Origin: Aerococcaceae bacterium zg-252
Lineage (GTDB): Bacteria > Bacillota > Bacilli > Lactobacillales > Aerococcaceae
Direction of reading: 5' to 3'
NCBI GenBank assembly: GCA_016237705.1
Contig: CP066204.1
Location: 1,885,001-1,949,000, forward strand
Length of the DNA stretch: 64,000 bases
Each line of letters opens with the position of its first letter. The first letter of the stretch is position 1. Below are positions 24,587 to 34,295 of the stretch, in pieces. The notes beneath the pieces are model-generated. The model saw only the letters and a list, made by a program, of their open reading frames with translations. It searched no databases and was not told the DNA's origin. The position numbers and the translations under genes are program-made.

Positions 24587-26062
24587 TTACATATTTTTAC
24601 TATTAGAGAGTGCTTCTTTTTTCACCGCAATTCTCTCTTGAACACGAACCATTTCATCCATGGTTAAATCACAGTTTTTCATTGCAATTAAAGTAACAAT
24701 CCAACCTAAAATAGGCAACCCATATGTTACTGCCATCGCAATAAGAAATACTCCTGTTGTCATTTCATCGCCAGGTTGTGGAACAGTTGATGTATAACCG
24801 ATTGCTGCTATAGCAAATGTAGAAATTAAAGCACCAAAAGATGAAATAATTTTATCAATCAAGCTATAAGTTCCAGAAATAACTGCTGGAATATATTTTC
24901 CTGTTCTATCTAACTCGTAATCAACAATGTCTGCCATAAATGAACTATTTGAGATAGTAACACACATTGTACAGCCCAAAACTATAATTCCTAAAATAAC
25001 ATATATGGCTGTTTCCAATCCTTTATTAGCAATTTTACTTGGATCGATGAGAACGAAAAACACTACAGTAACAATAGATGCGATAATACTCGCATAAGTC
25101 CAAGTTACAATCCCTTTTTTAGCACCATTTTTCCCAACATATTTTGCACCTATTATTGCAAAAAGAATGGAAGGTATCATAGAAATCAATCGCAAGATAC
25201 TTGATAGCCCCATATCTCCTATAATTATCCCATATAATAGCGTTGTAATTACGGCTTGTGAGCCGGCATTTTGTGCAATTTTATCCGATGCTGCTGCTGC
25301 AATATAAGCTCTTAACGGTTTATTATTTTTAAGTACGTCAATCATATCTTTAAATTTTAACGGTTCAGTTTGACGGTTCGTTCCTAAAAAATTTTCTGGC
25401 TTATCAATACCACTAATACCAATACAGCATAGGACATTTCCAACAAATGCTAAAAATAACACTGATCTCACTGCCATAGAAAGGTATGCAGCATTAAAAG
25501 TTCCTCCCGCTCTTTGTAAAACGACTACGTTTAAAAAGATACTTAAAGATGTCGGAACTAAGAAGTTAAATAAAGTGGTCCAAACTCCTACCATTGGTCT
25601 TTGCTTTGGATCATTAGTCAGTAATGCAGGTATCGTTTGAATAGTCATATTAATCAGTGTATATCCTATTACATAAAGTCCATTTAGCAAAACAAATACA
25701 AATGTCCCCATTTGTTTATTGATTAAGCCTTCAAAAATTAACCAAATAGCTACAGATTCAATAATGAATCCACTCATAATTAAAATGCGCAGTTTCCCAT
25801 ATTTCGTTTGGACTCTGTCATATAAAAATGCCAACATAGGATCAGTTATTGCATCAAAGATTCTAGATGCCGTTAAAATCACACCAATTACTGTTGTTGA
25901 AATACCAAATCCAATGCTTGCAGCATAACTCACTTGATTCATTAATATATATATAGCCATTCCACCTAAAGCATTAAACGAATATAATATTATTTGCCAA
26001 ATTTTTGCTTTTCTATAAATCGCTCTACTTTCTTGTGTTTCATGTTGCATCGTTGCTTCCAT
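24587..26062 (-). CDS. GPH-family sugar:cation symporter (MFS), operon 1
   Basis: 491 aa with twelve predicted membrane helices. Family signs: ASRIFDAITDPMLAFLYDRVQTKYGKLR in the first loop (the DP..G..R pattern of glycoside-pentoside-hexuronide carriers). It imports glycosides with Na+ or H+. Start ATG at 26062 after AAAGGGGATTTAT. First gene of the glycan operon and divergent from an AraC regulator. A perfect cre-like site sits just upstream of the ribosome binding site. The substrate is expected to be a short rhamnose/galactose-containing oligosaccharide. Confidence 0.88.
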   Translation of the reverse strand: MEATMQHETQESRAIYRKAKIWQIILYSFNALGGMAIYILMNQVSYAASIGFGISTTVIGVILTASRIFDAITDPMLAFLYDRVQTKYGKLRILIMSGFIIESVAIWLIFEGLINKQMGTFVFVLLNGLYVIGYTLINMTIQTIPALLTNDPKQRPMVGVWTTLFNFLVPTSLSIFLNVVVLQRAGGTFNAAYLSMAVRSVLFLAFVGNVLCCIGISGIDKPENFLGTNRQTEPLKFKDMIDVLKNNKPLRAYIAAAASDKIAQNAGSQAVITTLLYGIIIGDMGLSSILRLISMIPSILFAIIGAKYVGKNGAKKGIVTWTYASIIASIVTVVFFVLIDPSKIANKGLETAIYVILGIIVLGCTMCVTISNSSFMADIVDYELDRTGKYIPAVISGTYSLIDKIISSFGALISTFAIAAIGYTSTVPQPGDEMTTGVFLIAMAVTYGLPILGWIVTLIAMKNCDLTMDEMVRVQERIAVKKEALSNSKNM

Positions 26063-26077
26063 ATAAATCCCCTTTCG

Positions 26078-26091
26078 TGTTATCGCTTTCA
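26078..26091 (-). promoter_or_regulatory. cre site (CcpA binding) upstream of the glycan operon
   Basis: TGAAAGCGATAACA on the minus strand matches the catabolite-response consensus TGWNANCGNTNWCA at every position. It lies between the operon's promoter region and its first ribosome binding site, a roadblock position for catabolite repression. Confidence 0.7.
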
Positions 26092-26216
26092 TTAATAGTA
26101 ATTATAATTTACCACGATTTATCAATTTGGGGTAGAAAAAATATGAAAATAATAGAAAAAATATGCTATAATATTATTATTAATTAATACGCTTACAAAA
26201 AAAACAGGTGATTCTC

Positions 26217-27419
26217 ATGCTTTCAACACTTTTCTCAAAGTTAATTTCCAACTTATTAAAGGTCACAGTATACAAAATTGAAGATGAAAATATATTGCAA
26301 AATATTTCTACGCAATATCAGTCTACTCATTACAGTCGTTCTATGTTCCATGTCTCATCATTAAAATATTTAATTTCACACGTGCCAGAATATTCATTTA
26401 CCGAATTTATAGATGAATTGAATGTCTGTATTCTTTTCTTTTATTTTGCGTCTGAACTCTATATGATTGGTCCTTATATGAAAGTTAGCCCAGATCGTAA
26501 ACAAATTGAAGAATTTTTAATTAAAAATAAACTACCTGCGTCTTTTTCAATATCAATGGAGAATTATCTATCTAATATACCCATATTATCCTCCTACCGT
26601 ATAACAGATACATTAAATTCCATTATCAATTCTTTCAATTCTGAGTATCCGAGTTTTAATTTTGTACGATTTGAATATAATAACAATAAAAAGAACTCTT
26701 ACCAAAAGAACTTCGCAAAAGGAAATATTGACTACACAAATATTTATCAAAGGTATGAACTTGAAAACCAGTTAATGCTAATGATAGAATCTGGAGATAT
26801 AAATGCTGTTCAACATGCATTCAAGGACGTTACCAATTTTTCGAAAAATATTTTTGATAAAATCAATAGCACATATGCATATAACTATTATAATGTCTAC
26901 ACTGCAAATGCGATGATTCGTGTGCTAGCAAGAAAAGCTGCCGAAAAAAGTGGTTTATCCGTCATCATTATTGATCAAATTACACAAAAAAATATTCAAA
27001 ATTTAAAATTTAATTCAACTCAAGAATCATTGACGACACTTATTACTGAGCTAACTCAAGCTGTTCATGATTATTTAATTCATAAAAAGGATTATAATCC
27101 TATTATCTCTAATATTACTGAGTTTTTAATGTTTCATTATTCTGAAGAAATTTCTCTAACTGCCCTAGCAAATAAATTTAATGTCTCTGATTCCTACTTA
27201 TCAAAATTATTCATCAAAGAAACTGGTGAAACAATCAAACAATATATTGCCAAATTACGCTGTAAAAAAGCAGCAGATTTATTAATTGAAACCAATATGA
27301 AAATCTCTCAAATTAGTGAATTTGTCGGCTATCTTGACAACAATTATTTCATAAAAGTATTTAAAAAATTATATAACCAAACCCCTTCTGAGTATCGAAA
27401 AAAAAGAACCCAAACCTAA
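26217..27419 (+). CDS. AraC family regulator, operon 1
   Basis: 400 aa. C-terminal ~100 residues contain the two helix-turn-helix motifs (ISLTALANKFNVSDSYLSKLF and MKISQISEFVGYLDNNYFIKVF, ending PSEYRKKR). The N-terminal ~290 residues are an unassigned helical sensor. I take ATG 26217 after AGGTG; a GTG three codons upstream is an alternative. A TATAAT (26166-26171) precedes it. Divergent from the GPH/GH operon, which it presumably activates in the presence of the glycan. Confidence 0.87.
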   Translation: MLSTLFSKLISNLLKVTVYKIEDENILQNISTQYQSTHYSRSMFHVSSLKYLISHVPEYSFTEFIDELNVCILFFYFASELYMIGPYMKVSPDRKQIEEFLIKNKLPASFSISMENYLSNIPILSSYRITDTLNSIINSFNSEYPSFNFVRFEYNNNKKNSYQKNFAKGNIDYTNIYQRYELENQLMLMIESGDINAVQHAFKDVTNFSKNIFDKINSTYAYNYYNVYTANAMIRVLARKAAEKSGLSVIIIDQITQKNIQNLKFNSTQESLTTLITELTQAVHDYLIHKKDYNPIISNITEFLMFHYSEEISLTALANKFNVSDSYLSKLFIKETGETIKQYIAKLRCKKAADLLIETNMKISQISEFVGYLDNNYFIKVFKKLYNQTPSEYRKKRTQT

Positions 27420-27455
27420 GTCTGTTAAACTATGGGCTAACGTTTGGGTTCTTTT
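27402..27455. terminator. Bidirectional terminator overlapping the araC stop codon
   Basis: AAAAGAACCCAAAC / GTTTGGGTTCTTTT with a ~27-nt loop. The left arm includes the last codons of the AraC gene. Serves the convergent DJ-1 family gene as well. Confidence 0.82.
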
Positions 27456-27497
27456 ACTTATTTAGAAATATTTCGATTTCTCTCAATCATGTTATCT

Positions 27498-28082
27498 TTA
27501 CGATTCAAATTCATACAAAGCCTCAACCTTATCCTGCTGAATGCCTTGTTTTAATTTCTCAACTGCTTCTCGACCTAACAATGTTTCTACAATTTTGAAT
27601 GATTCATATATCGCAACGGCTGCTCCACGCCCGGTAATGACATTATCGTCCACTACAACAATTTGATTATCAACATACTGCTTTGCACTCGTCAATTCAG
27701 CCGAAAAAGTCGGGAAACTCGTTACGCTCTTGTCCTTAATCACACCAGCTTTTTCAAGCACAATCGGTGCTGCACAAATAGCCGTCACTAATTTTTCTTG
27801 CCGATTAAATGCTTGCACTAACTCAATCACTGTCTCATTATCACGCAGATTTGTCGCTCCAGGTAAGCCTCCTGGCAAATAGATACCGTCATAGTCATCA
27901 ACTGAAATATCTTTAAGTAATTTATCTGCAATCACTGTAATCTGGTGCGACCCTGTTACTTGCAGCTTATCAGTTATGGCAACCGTATCGACTTCAATTC
28001 CTGCTCTTCTTAAATAATCGACTGGCGTTAACGCTTCGATTTCTTCAAATCCGTCAGCTAACAAAACTAAAAACTTCTTCAT
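27498..28082 (-). CDS. DJ-1/PfpI family protein
   Basis: 194 aa cytoplasmic protein. Reactive Cys in the nucleophile elbow AICAAP (~103), the acidic partner in ADGFEEIEA (~15-18), and GGLPGATNLRDN. Close to the DJ-1/YajL/ThiJ subgroup, variously described as chaperone, deglycase or glyoxalase; the exact function is unsettled. Start ATG follows AAAGGAGATGTTTT. Confidence 0.9.
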   Translation of the reverse strand: MKKFLVLLADGFEEIEALTPVDYLRRAGIEVDTVAITDKLQVTGSHQITVIADKLLKDISVDDYDGIYLPGGLPGATNLRDNETVIELVQAFNRQEKLVTAICAAPIVLEKAGVIKDKSVTSFPTFSAELTSAKQYVDNQIVVVDDNVITGRGAAVAIYESFKIVETLLGREAVEKLKQGIQQDKVEALYEFES

Positions 28083-28223
28083 AAAACATCTCCTTTACTC
28101 GTTTGCATATTGCCCTTACTAATTTATTGTACCATTCAATAATTAAATACTACAATATTTAGTGCCGGCTCCTAACAAAGCTGTCCAATGAGCTGATAAA
28201 TAATATTAATTCCCTTTCCCATA

Positions 28224-28303
28224 CACAAAAAGCCCCTGCCTTTACAACAGAAGCTCTATACTTTTTATTCACTACGCCAGTTTGGCAATTCATTTAGTGG
28301 TAA
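28224..28303. repeat. Left copy of ~80-bp direct repeat (esterase 3' end remnant)
   Basis: About 74 of 80 bases match 34216-34295. In the minus direction it contains codons for LPLNELPNWRSE and the stop, exactly the last 12 codons of the esterase gene at 34257, followed by the same sequence downstream of it. The stop codon of the adjacent beta-glucuronidase gene lies within this copy in a different frame. Confidence 0.85.
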
Positions 28304-30047
28304 CCTTATCTTGCCATCTATTCTTTATAAATTCAACAATTGATTTAGGTCTCCTATCCCTCGAAAATATACCTTTTAAATTTCCATCAATTCTTCTAAT
28401 ATTACTAGCAGTTGAAAAATCAGCAAAATTCCATAAATGCTCTCCAATTACATAATCCAACTTATCAAGTATTTCAAATGTTCTTTTATAAAATTCTATT
28501 TGAAACTCCTCAGAATAAGGCGCACTATAAATGCTATGGATACCAGGCACAGTATCTACACCAAATTCAGTTATCATAATTGGCTTTTCAGGATAAAGAC
28601 TATGCCACTTTTTGATTTCATCTTCTAATTTTAATATCGATAAATCTAATTCACCATGATCAATATACCAGCCATAGTATCTATTTAAACAAATTATATC
28701 TGTAAATTGAGTAATTTGATCTGACTCAGGCGTTGCGTTGACAATATTAGGCACAATAACTGGGCGCTTTTCATGATCTAATTCTCTGATTTGATTAAAT
28801 AATGGCTCAAAATATTCTTTAGCACCCTTTTGATGCCCAGCCGGTTCATTCGCAATTGCCCAAGCTATAACAGAAGGATGATTTTTGTCTCGTTTAACCA
28901 GTTCATTAATTACTGATATATGAGCATCTTTCGTTTTCATTTGTTCCCACGTATTAATATCATTCACATTTTTAGTGACATCTGGATTAAATCTGGAGTA
29001 CAAGCCCACCCCAGGCACTTCGTCAATCACAATAAACCCATTTCTATCAGCAAGTCTCATTTCTTCTTCTGAATAAGGATAATGTGATGTTCGATAGGAA
29101 TTTGCTCCAATCCACTTCATCGCATTATGATCAAAATTCATGATTGCCTCATTCATTCCTTTACCTAAAACCGGAAAATCTTCATGTCTTCCAAATCCCT
29201 TTAAGTAAATCGGCTTATTATTTATTAAAAGCTGATTATTCTTGATTTCAATTGTTCTAATACCAAATTCCTCACTATAGGTATCAATTAACTTATCTTC
29301 TTCATCTAGCAATCGCACTTTTAAAGTGTATAAATATGCATTTAATGGCTCCCACTTATTAGTATTTTCAATAATTAAAGATGCATGTTTAGAATAAGCT
29401 GAAGCAATTGTTTTGCCCTCTTCATCTATAATTTCTAAGCTTATCTTATGATATTCCCCAATAATTGTGATTAAAGGAGATATCATAGTTCGATTTCCCT
29501 TAACATCATAATCGATAACAATATCTTTTATGTAAGTCTTAGAAGTGGTATAAATAGATACCGGTCTATTGATTCCGCAATAATTATAAAAATCAAACAT
29601 TGGAATGACTTTTTCATTATTTCCTGTTTTAATGTGGCATCCTACCGGAAGTGTCGTTTCATCTAAAATATTATTAACAACTACTTCCAATAGGTTCTCT
29701 CCACAAATAACATAATTCGTTATATCTACTTCAAATGGAGTGAATCCGCCATAATGCTCCACCAGAAAATTTTCGTTTAAAAAAACTTTTGCAGATTGAG
29801 TAACTGATCCAAATCTTAGAACTATACGTTCATCTATTAAATTAGGATTCATAAAAAACTTTTTCTTAAAATGGAAATCCCCAACATGATTTCTAATATC
29901 TACATCTAAAATTTGATCATTTAATGATGCCGGTACAGCAATCGTAAACTCCTTTACCGTACTGTTTTTTTTATTCTGTATCTCAACATTCCATATTCCT
30001 GAAAGATCAAACTTAATTCTTCTTTCATTTTGAACTGGGTATAACAT
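28290..30047 (-). CDS. uidA: Beta-glucuronidase (GH2)
   Basis: 585 aa. GH2 architecture: N-terminal jelly roll, Ig-like domain, TIM barrel with acid/base Glu in AWAIANEPAG and nucleophile Glu in IMITEFGVDT. Glucuronidase-specific signs are CLNRYYGWYIDHGELD and the NxK carboxylate clamp in GNLKGIFSRDRRPKS. No signal peptide. It releases glucuronic acid from beta-glucuronides. Start overlaps the PTS EIIC stop (TAATG). Its last residues and stop codon come from the flanking direct repeat, so the original C-terminus may have been a little different. Confidence 0.92.
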   Translation of the reverse strand: MLYPVQNERRIKFDLSGIWNVEIQNKKNSTVKEFTIAVPASLNDQILDVDIRNHVGDFHFKKKFFMNPNLIDERIVLRFGSVTQSAKVFLNENFLVEHYGGFTPFEVDITNYVICGENLLEVVVNNILDETTLPVGCHIKTGNNEKVIPMFDFYNYCGINRPVSIYTTSKTYIKDIVIDYDVKGNRTMISPLITIIGEYHKISLEIIDEEGKTIASAYSKHASLIIENTNKWEPLNAYLYTLKVRLLDEEDKLIDTYSEEFGIRTIEIKNNQLLINNKPIYLKGFGRHEDFPVLGKGMNEAIMNFDHNAMKWIGANSYRTSHYPYSEEEMRLADRNGFIVIDEVPGVGLYSRFNPDVTKNVNDINTWEQMKTKDAHISVINELVKRDKNHPSVIAWAIANEPAGHQKGAKEYFEPLFNQIRELDHEKRPVIVPNIVNATPESDQITQFTDIICLNRYYGWYIDHGELDLSILKLEDEIKKWHSLYPEKPIMITEFGVDTVPGIHSIYSAPYSEEFQIEFYKRTFEILDKLDYVIGEHLWNFADFSTASNIRRIDGNLKGIFSRDRRPKSIVEFIKNRWQDKVTTK

Positions 30048-31327
30048 TATTTTTCACCCTCTATTAAATTTTCTTCTTGAACTGCTAGGTTATCTGCATG
30101 TTTAAACCAAGGTAACCACAAAATAGGTGAGATGATTAACTGAACAATTAATTGCCAAATAATTAATCCCATACTACCGCCAATTGAAGCGTGGAATCCT
30201 AAAGGTAGTCCAAAAACTGCTTGCGCTCCAATTGCAGGGGCTAAAATACCTAGTTTAATTAATATAAATGTTAAAATTAGATTGATTGAATTATTGAATA
30301 CAAATGGTACAAAAAAGTTGAAATTCAAAACTAATGGAGTACCGAAAATAACGGGTTCCGTAACCCCAAACAATGCAGGCATAATAGCAATTTTTCCTAG
30401 TTCTTTATATCGCTTACTTTTACCCACAAATATCATTAATAATACAAGCCCTAACGCACTACCACCCCAACAAACAATATTTATTAAAGGCTGAGTTACG
30501 ATATGAGGCAATTCTTTTCCTGCTTGAAAGGCATCAAGATTTTCAGCCGCCAATGATAACCAAATTGGCCCTACAATCGGTGAAATAACATTAGTTCCGT
30601 GAATACCGAAGAACCAAAGTAATTGTTGAAATGCAATAATAAATACTACTGCAACCATTGATCCACCTAAACCATTTAATGGTGCTTGAATTACTGTATA
30701 CACAATTTGATGAATATTACCGAATGACGTCAGATTAAATAAAAAGGCTAATACAGCTGATAAAACACCTATAACAACAGTAGGAATAAGATTTTCAAAC
30801 GACTTACTTACCATAGGTGGAACACCATCAGGCATTTTAATTGACCAATTATTTTCTTTCATCAATGCATATAGTTTAGCTACTGAAAGCCCAATAATAA
30901 TGGCAGAAAACATCCCAGACGTTCCTAACCATGTTAATGGTAAAGCCATAATATTAGAATTTTCTTTAGCAATTAAATCTAATGGCGTTAAAATTAAGAA
31001 AGACATAATTGCAACTAAACCTACTGTACTAGCGTCCACATCAACGTCAAATTTTGATACTAGATTTTTTGCAATTAAAAACACTAAATATAATGCAATA
31101 GAACCAATAGTTAAACGATAAATTATTCCAAAGTATGGTGCAATTCCAATCGAAGCAAAAAATTCAGAAACAAATTTTACGGGAAATGCTTGAAAAATTA
31201 CAGCAAAAGAGCCTAAAATCATTAACCCTATCAATGTCATCATAGAATCTGATACCGCTTTAACATATTTATTATTTGAAAAAGCTGTTACAGATCTCAT
31301 TATTGATTTAAATAATTTATTATCCAT
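30047..31327 (-). CDS. PTS transporter subunit EIIC, lactose/cellobiose family
   Basis: 426 aa membrane permease with about ten helices, including FGIHGTNVISPIVGPIW and the PALFGVTEPVIFGTPLVLN substrate-loop signature of the Lac family. Imports and phosphorylates a sugar with the adjacent EIIB and EIIA. I place the start at 31327 after GGAAGAG. The genes run EIIA-EIIB-EIIC-glucuronidase. A PTS paired with a GH2 beta-glucuronidase is unusual. Confidence 0.9.
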   Translation of the reverse strand: MDNKLFKSIMRSVTAFSNNKYVKAVSDSMMTLIGLMILGSFAVIFQAFPVKFVSEFFASIGIAPYFGIIYRLTIGSIALYLVFLIAKNLVSKFDVDVDASTVGLVAIMSFLILTPLDLIAKENSNIMALPLTWLGTSGMFSAIIIGLSVAKLYALMKENNWSIKMPDGVPPMVSKSFENLIPTVVIGVLSAVLAFLFNLTSFGNIHQIVYTVIQAPLNGLGGSMVAVVFIIAFQQLLWFFGIHGTNVISPIVGPIWLSLAAENLDAFQAGKELPHIVTQPLINIVCWGGSALGLVLLMIFVGKSKRYKELGKIAIMPALFGVTEPVIFGTPLVLNFNFFVPFVFNNSINLILTFILIKLGILAPAIGAQAVFGLPLGFHASIGGSMGLIIWQLIVQLIISPILWLPWFKHADNLAVQEENLIEGEK

Positions 31328-31341
31328 TTCTATCACTCTTC

Positions 31342-31647
31342 CTATCCAATTAATTTTAGTGCATCTTCAAGAACTTTTGCTCCATTCATCATGCCATAAT
31401 CCATCATATTTATTACCTCTACTTTAATTCCCTGAGGTTCATATTGTTTTCTTATCTTTTCTTCAATAAAACTCATTTGCGGACCAATTAATAATATATC
31501 TGTATGTCCTGTGTACGTTGCATAGCTTGATTCCGCCATCGCAGTAATTTCAACTTCTACACCTTTTTGTTTTGCAGCTTCTTTCATTTTTTGCATTAAC
31601 ATTGATGTAGACATCCCTGCCGCACAAATTAATGTTATATTTACCAT
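31342..31647 (-). CDS. PTS EIIB subunit, lactose/cellobiose family
   Basis: 101 aa. N-terminal ITLICAAGMSTSMLMQKM carries the phosphorylated Cys of the CxxGxST loop. Accepts phosphate from EIIA His and passes it to the sugar bound by EIIC. Start at MVNITL (31647) after AAGGAGAGAACGGAT; upstream in-frame codons overlap the EIIA gene and are not favoured. Confidence 0.93.
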   Translation of the reverse strand: MVNITLICAAGMSTSMLMQKMKEAAKQKGVEVEITAMAESSYATYTGHTDILLIGPQMSFIEEKIRKQYEPQGIKVEVINMMDYGMMNGAKVLEDALKLIG

Positions 31648-31660
31648 ATCCGTTCTCTCC

Positions 31661-31963
31661 TTACTTGCTTTTATATAATTCGACAAATTCTATTGCCATA
31701 TCTTTAACCGTCATAGCATTCATTAAATGATCTTGTGCATGTATCAATAATAATGTGATATCTGTCTTCTCTCCTCCGGCTTCTTTAGTTAATAATTCTG
31801 TTTGGGCATGATGTGCTTTTACTAAAAACTCATTACATTCAGTTAATAATTTTTCTGCCTCCTCATATTCTTTTCTTTTTGCTGCATAAATAGCTTTCAT
31901 CGCTAAACTTCTTGCATTTCCACCATTCACAATTAATCCCATAATAACATCTGTTTTTTCCAT
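31661..31963 (-). CDS. PTS EIIA subunit, lactose/cellobiose family
   Basis: 100 aa, helical trimer-forming subunit. Phosphoacceptor His in LLLIHAQDHLMNAMTV (~75) and the conserved Asp-rich face are present. Start ATG after AGAGGAGAATATT. First gene of the EIIA-EIIB-EIIC-uidA operon; its promoter lies in 31964-32083, downstream of the regulator gene's terminator. Confidence 0.94.
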   Translation of the reverse strand: MEKTDVIMGLIVNGGNARSLAMKAIYAAKRKEYEEAEKLLTECNEFLVKAHHAQTELLTKEAGGEKTDITLLLIHAQDHLMNAMTVKDMAIEFVELYKSK

Positions 31964-32083
31964 AATATTCTCCTCTTGCTAACATCTTGACAAGTTCATT
32001 TTAGTTGTATCCTAATAAATACTCTAGTGTAAAATATACCTCTTTATAAACGGTATTCTTTGGATAGAAATTTTATAAAAATA

Positions 32084-32110
32084 ACTCCTTACAAAATTTT
32101 TGTAAGGAGT
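32084..32110. terminator. Terminator downstream of the PRD regulator gene
   Basis: Perfect palindrome of 13-bp arms, ACTCCTTACAAAA / TTTTGTAAGGAGT, around one base. It sits 11 nt after the regulator stop codon, so regulator and PTS operon are separate transcripts. Confidence 0.82.
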
Positions 32111-32121
32111 CATTTTATTTA

Positions 32122-33984
32122 TTATTCTAATATTTCAATTAATGTTTCAAAACGACGTTCGCTAATTAATTTCTGTATTGCATTATTATCAAAAAATACT
32201 TTACTCGTTTTATCATAAAAATCCTCTAAATTTGGATCCTCTTGTGTCCCTACAGATATTAAAAACACCACTTGAACCTCATTATTTTTCCATAATATCG
32301 GCTTGTTTAAGATTGCTACTGCAACAAATGTTTCTTCACTCATTAACTTATATGGATGTGGGACTGCAATATAATTCCCAAAATCTGTTTGACCCAACTC
32401 CTCTCGTTTCAGTACAGCCGATTCAAAACCAACTGGAAGAATGCCATAACTGCTAATATGACAGCACATCTTAGCAATCACTTCTTCTCGAGTTATTGCT
32501 TCCAAATTTGGAATAAATAAATTTGTTGAATAATAACTCAATACTTTATCTCGACCACTGCTTTCAAAAAATTGTCGATACGTCAATATTTCATTCATAT
32601 CAATAAAAAGATTAATTTCATAAATTGGAATTGGATATTTTTTACTTAACGGCACTGTTGTAAAAATATAATCTATATCATTCGCTGTAAAATTAAAATC
32701 ATCTAGCTCATTGATATTACATTCAAAAATATTATTAATGTATTCACCAAAAGCTTGCAGATACTTATACTTAAATAATTGAGCACTACTTTTACCTGAC
32801 ACACATACTAAAATAATATTTTTCTTATGAATTTTATGCCCTCGCATTTCTGTTGCAAGTGCAAATATAATAGCAATAAATGCTATTTCATCATCTGATA
32901 TTTCATAGTCATAAGTTTCAGAAAGAACAGTACAAGCAGTTGCTGCTATAGTATACTGAAATGGATATTCTTTTTTTATTTTTTCTTTCAGAGGATTTCC
33001 GATTGGGATATGGTAACGCAATCGAATATCCATTGGTACCATATGTTGATTAAGAGACATACGCAACTCTAAATTATTCCGAAAATTAATTGCAAATGCT
33101 TCAAAAACTCGAGTTAACATTTTAAAAACTAATTCATCTACTTTACTAGAAATGATAAAATTAGGGCCATATTTGCTATATGAATCAGATGATAGTAGTG
33201 CACTAAAATGAATTGTAAAAAAATGTTTCTCTATCTCCAACAGCTTTATCTGAAAAATCGATTCTATAATATCGCAGTAATTTTCCATAATGATGCGAGT
33301 AGCCTCACTAATATTTTTATATCCGGATATTTCATCAATTGTAAATCCTGTTTGAATTCTCTGAGAACTTACAATAATGGTTTTTACAAAATTTTCCATT
33401 GCTACTTCTGACATAGATACCTTATGCCTTATATTACCTTGAACAAGCATAGCCATTAAATTTTCAGCCAATAACTTATTTTCATAAAATTCAAATAAGT
33501 TATTGACTAAGCAAGTCCTCTTACTAAATTCTTTTCCTATTACTCGTACTCCATAATTAGGACGGCGCTCTAATTTAAGCTGATAGACATTTAATATCTC
33601 CTCGACTCTTTTCAAATTACTCGATATTGTATTTCTCGAAATATAAAATTTCTCAGCAATTTCATCTATCTTATAATAATCATTCGTTTCCAATAACAAT
33701 TTCAACAATAATTTTTGGCGCTCTTCATTTGAAGAAGGTATATTTTCAACTGATTTTCCTCGTTCTATACTTAAAAATAACGTTTCATTATAAATATCTA
33801 AAATATAACCATAACGTCTTTTTGCTCGAATGACTGCCCCGTAATCTTCTAAGAATAAATTCAATTCTTCAACTCTATTTCGAAATGTTTTTTCACTTAT
33901 ACCTATTTTTTCAGCTAATTCTTTAGATGTTTGATATTCATCTACCGAAAGTAAATTTAATATTTCATACAGATTAATATTCAT
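32122..33984 (-). CDS. PTS-regulated transcriptional activator (LicR/MtlR type, PRD domains)
   Basis: 620 aa. Two N-terminal helix-turn-helix segments (TSKELAEKIGISEKTFRNRV and YKIDEIAEKFYISRNTISSNL), two PRD domains (~180-400), an EIIB-like domain with a Cys in ILVCVSGKSSAQLF (~410), and an EIIA-like domain with the His in YIAVPHPYKL (~545). Activity is normally set by PTS phosphorylation of the PRDs and the Cys/His domains. In the second PRD, FIAIIFAL has Ile where a His is common. It lies upstream of and parallel to the PTS-glucuronidase operon, its evident target. Confidence 0.9.
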   Translation of the reverse strand: MNINLYEILNLLSVDEYQTSKELAEKIGISEKTFRNRVEELNLFLEDYGAVIRAKRRYGYILDIYNETLFLSIERGKSVENIPSSNEERQKLLLKLLLETNDYYKIDEIAEKFYISRNTISSNLKRVEEILNVYQLKLERRPNYGVRVIGKEFSKRTCLVNNLFEFYENKLLAENLMAMLVQGNIRHKVSMSEVAMENFVKTIIVSSQRIQTGFTIDEISGYKNISEATRIIMENYCDIIESIFQIKLLEIEKHFFTIHFSALLSSDSYSKYGPNFIISSKVDELVFKMLTRVFEAFAINFRNNLELRMSLNQHMVPMDIRLRYHIPIGNPLKEKIKKEYPFQYTIAATACTVLSETYDYEISDDEIAFIAIIFALATEMRGHKIHKKNIILVCVSGKSSAQLFKYKYLQAFGEYINNIFECNINELDDFNFTANDIDYIFTTVPLSKKYPIPIYEINLFIDMNEILTYRQFFESSGRDKVLSYYSTNLFIPNLEAITREEVIAKMCCHISSYGILPVGFESAVLKREELGQTDFGNYIAVPHPYKLMSEETFVAVAILNKPILWKNNEVQVVFLISVGTQEDPNLEDFYDKTSKVFFDNNAIQKLISERRFETLIEILE

Positions 33985-34215
33985 TAACTCACCTCCTATA
34001 GATATTTCGCTTTATATTATCAATTATTAGGTATTATGTCCACTTGATTATTTACCACTATGAATACGGTAATATTTCAATTAATTAATAATATACTTTA
34101 CCGTTCAGTGAGATTTAAAAAATAGTTTAAATAACACTATAAATACTTAATAATATTATTACGAAGAACAGAAACTTCTTCTATGAAAATTTAATCATCC
34201 TTTCCCTACATACAA
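33985..34215. other. AT-rich spacer between the PTS regulator and the esterase repeat
   Basis: No convincing gene, hairpin or recognised operator. Very AT-rich. Presumably holds the regulator's promoter; the right direct repeat begins at 34216. Confidence 0.5.
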
Positions 34216-34295
34216 CACAAAAGCCCCTGTCTTTACCACAGAAGCCCTATACTTTTTTATTCACTACGCCAGTTTGGCAATTCATTTAATGGTAA
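34216..34295. repeat. Right copy of ~80-bp direct repeat (intact esterase 3' end)
   Basis: Includes the last codons of the esterase gene and its downstream AAGCCCCTG ... CACAGAAGC segment. The partner copy at 28224-28303 lies on the far side of the PTS-glucuronidase block, in the same orientation. Confidence 0.85.

Noticed and set aside
28224-34295. Transposon or insertion sequence carrying the PTS-glucuronidase block
   Set aside because: No transposase, no terminal inverted repeats and no short target duplication; the repeats are 80 bp and derived from a gene end.
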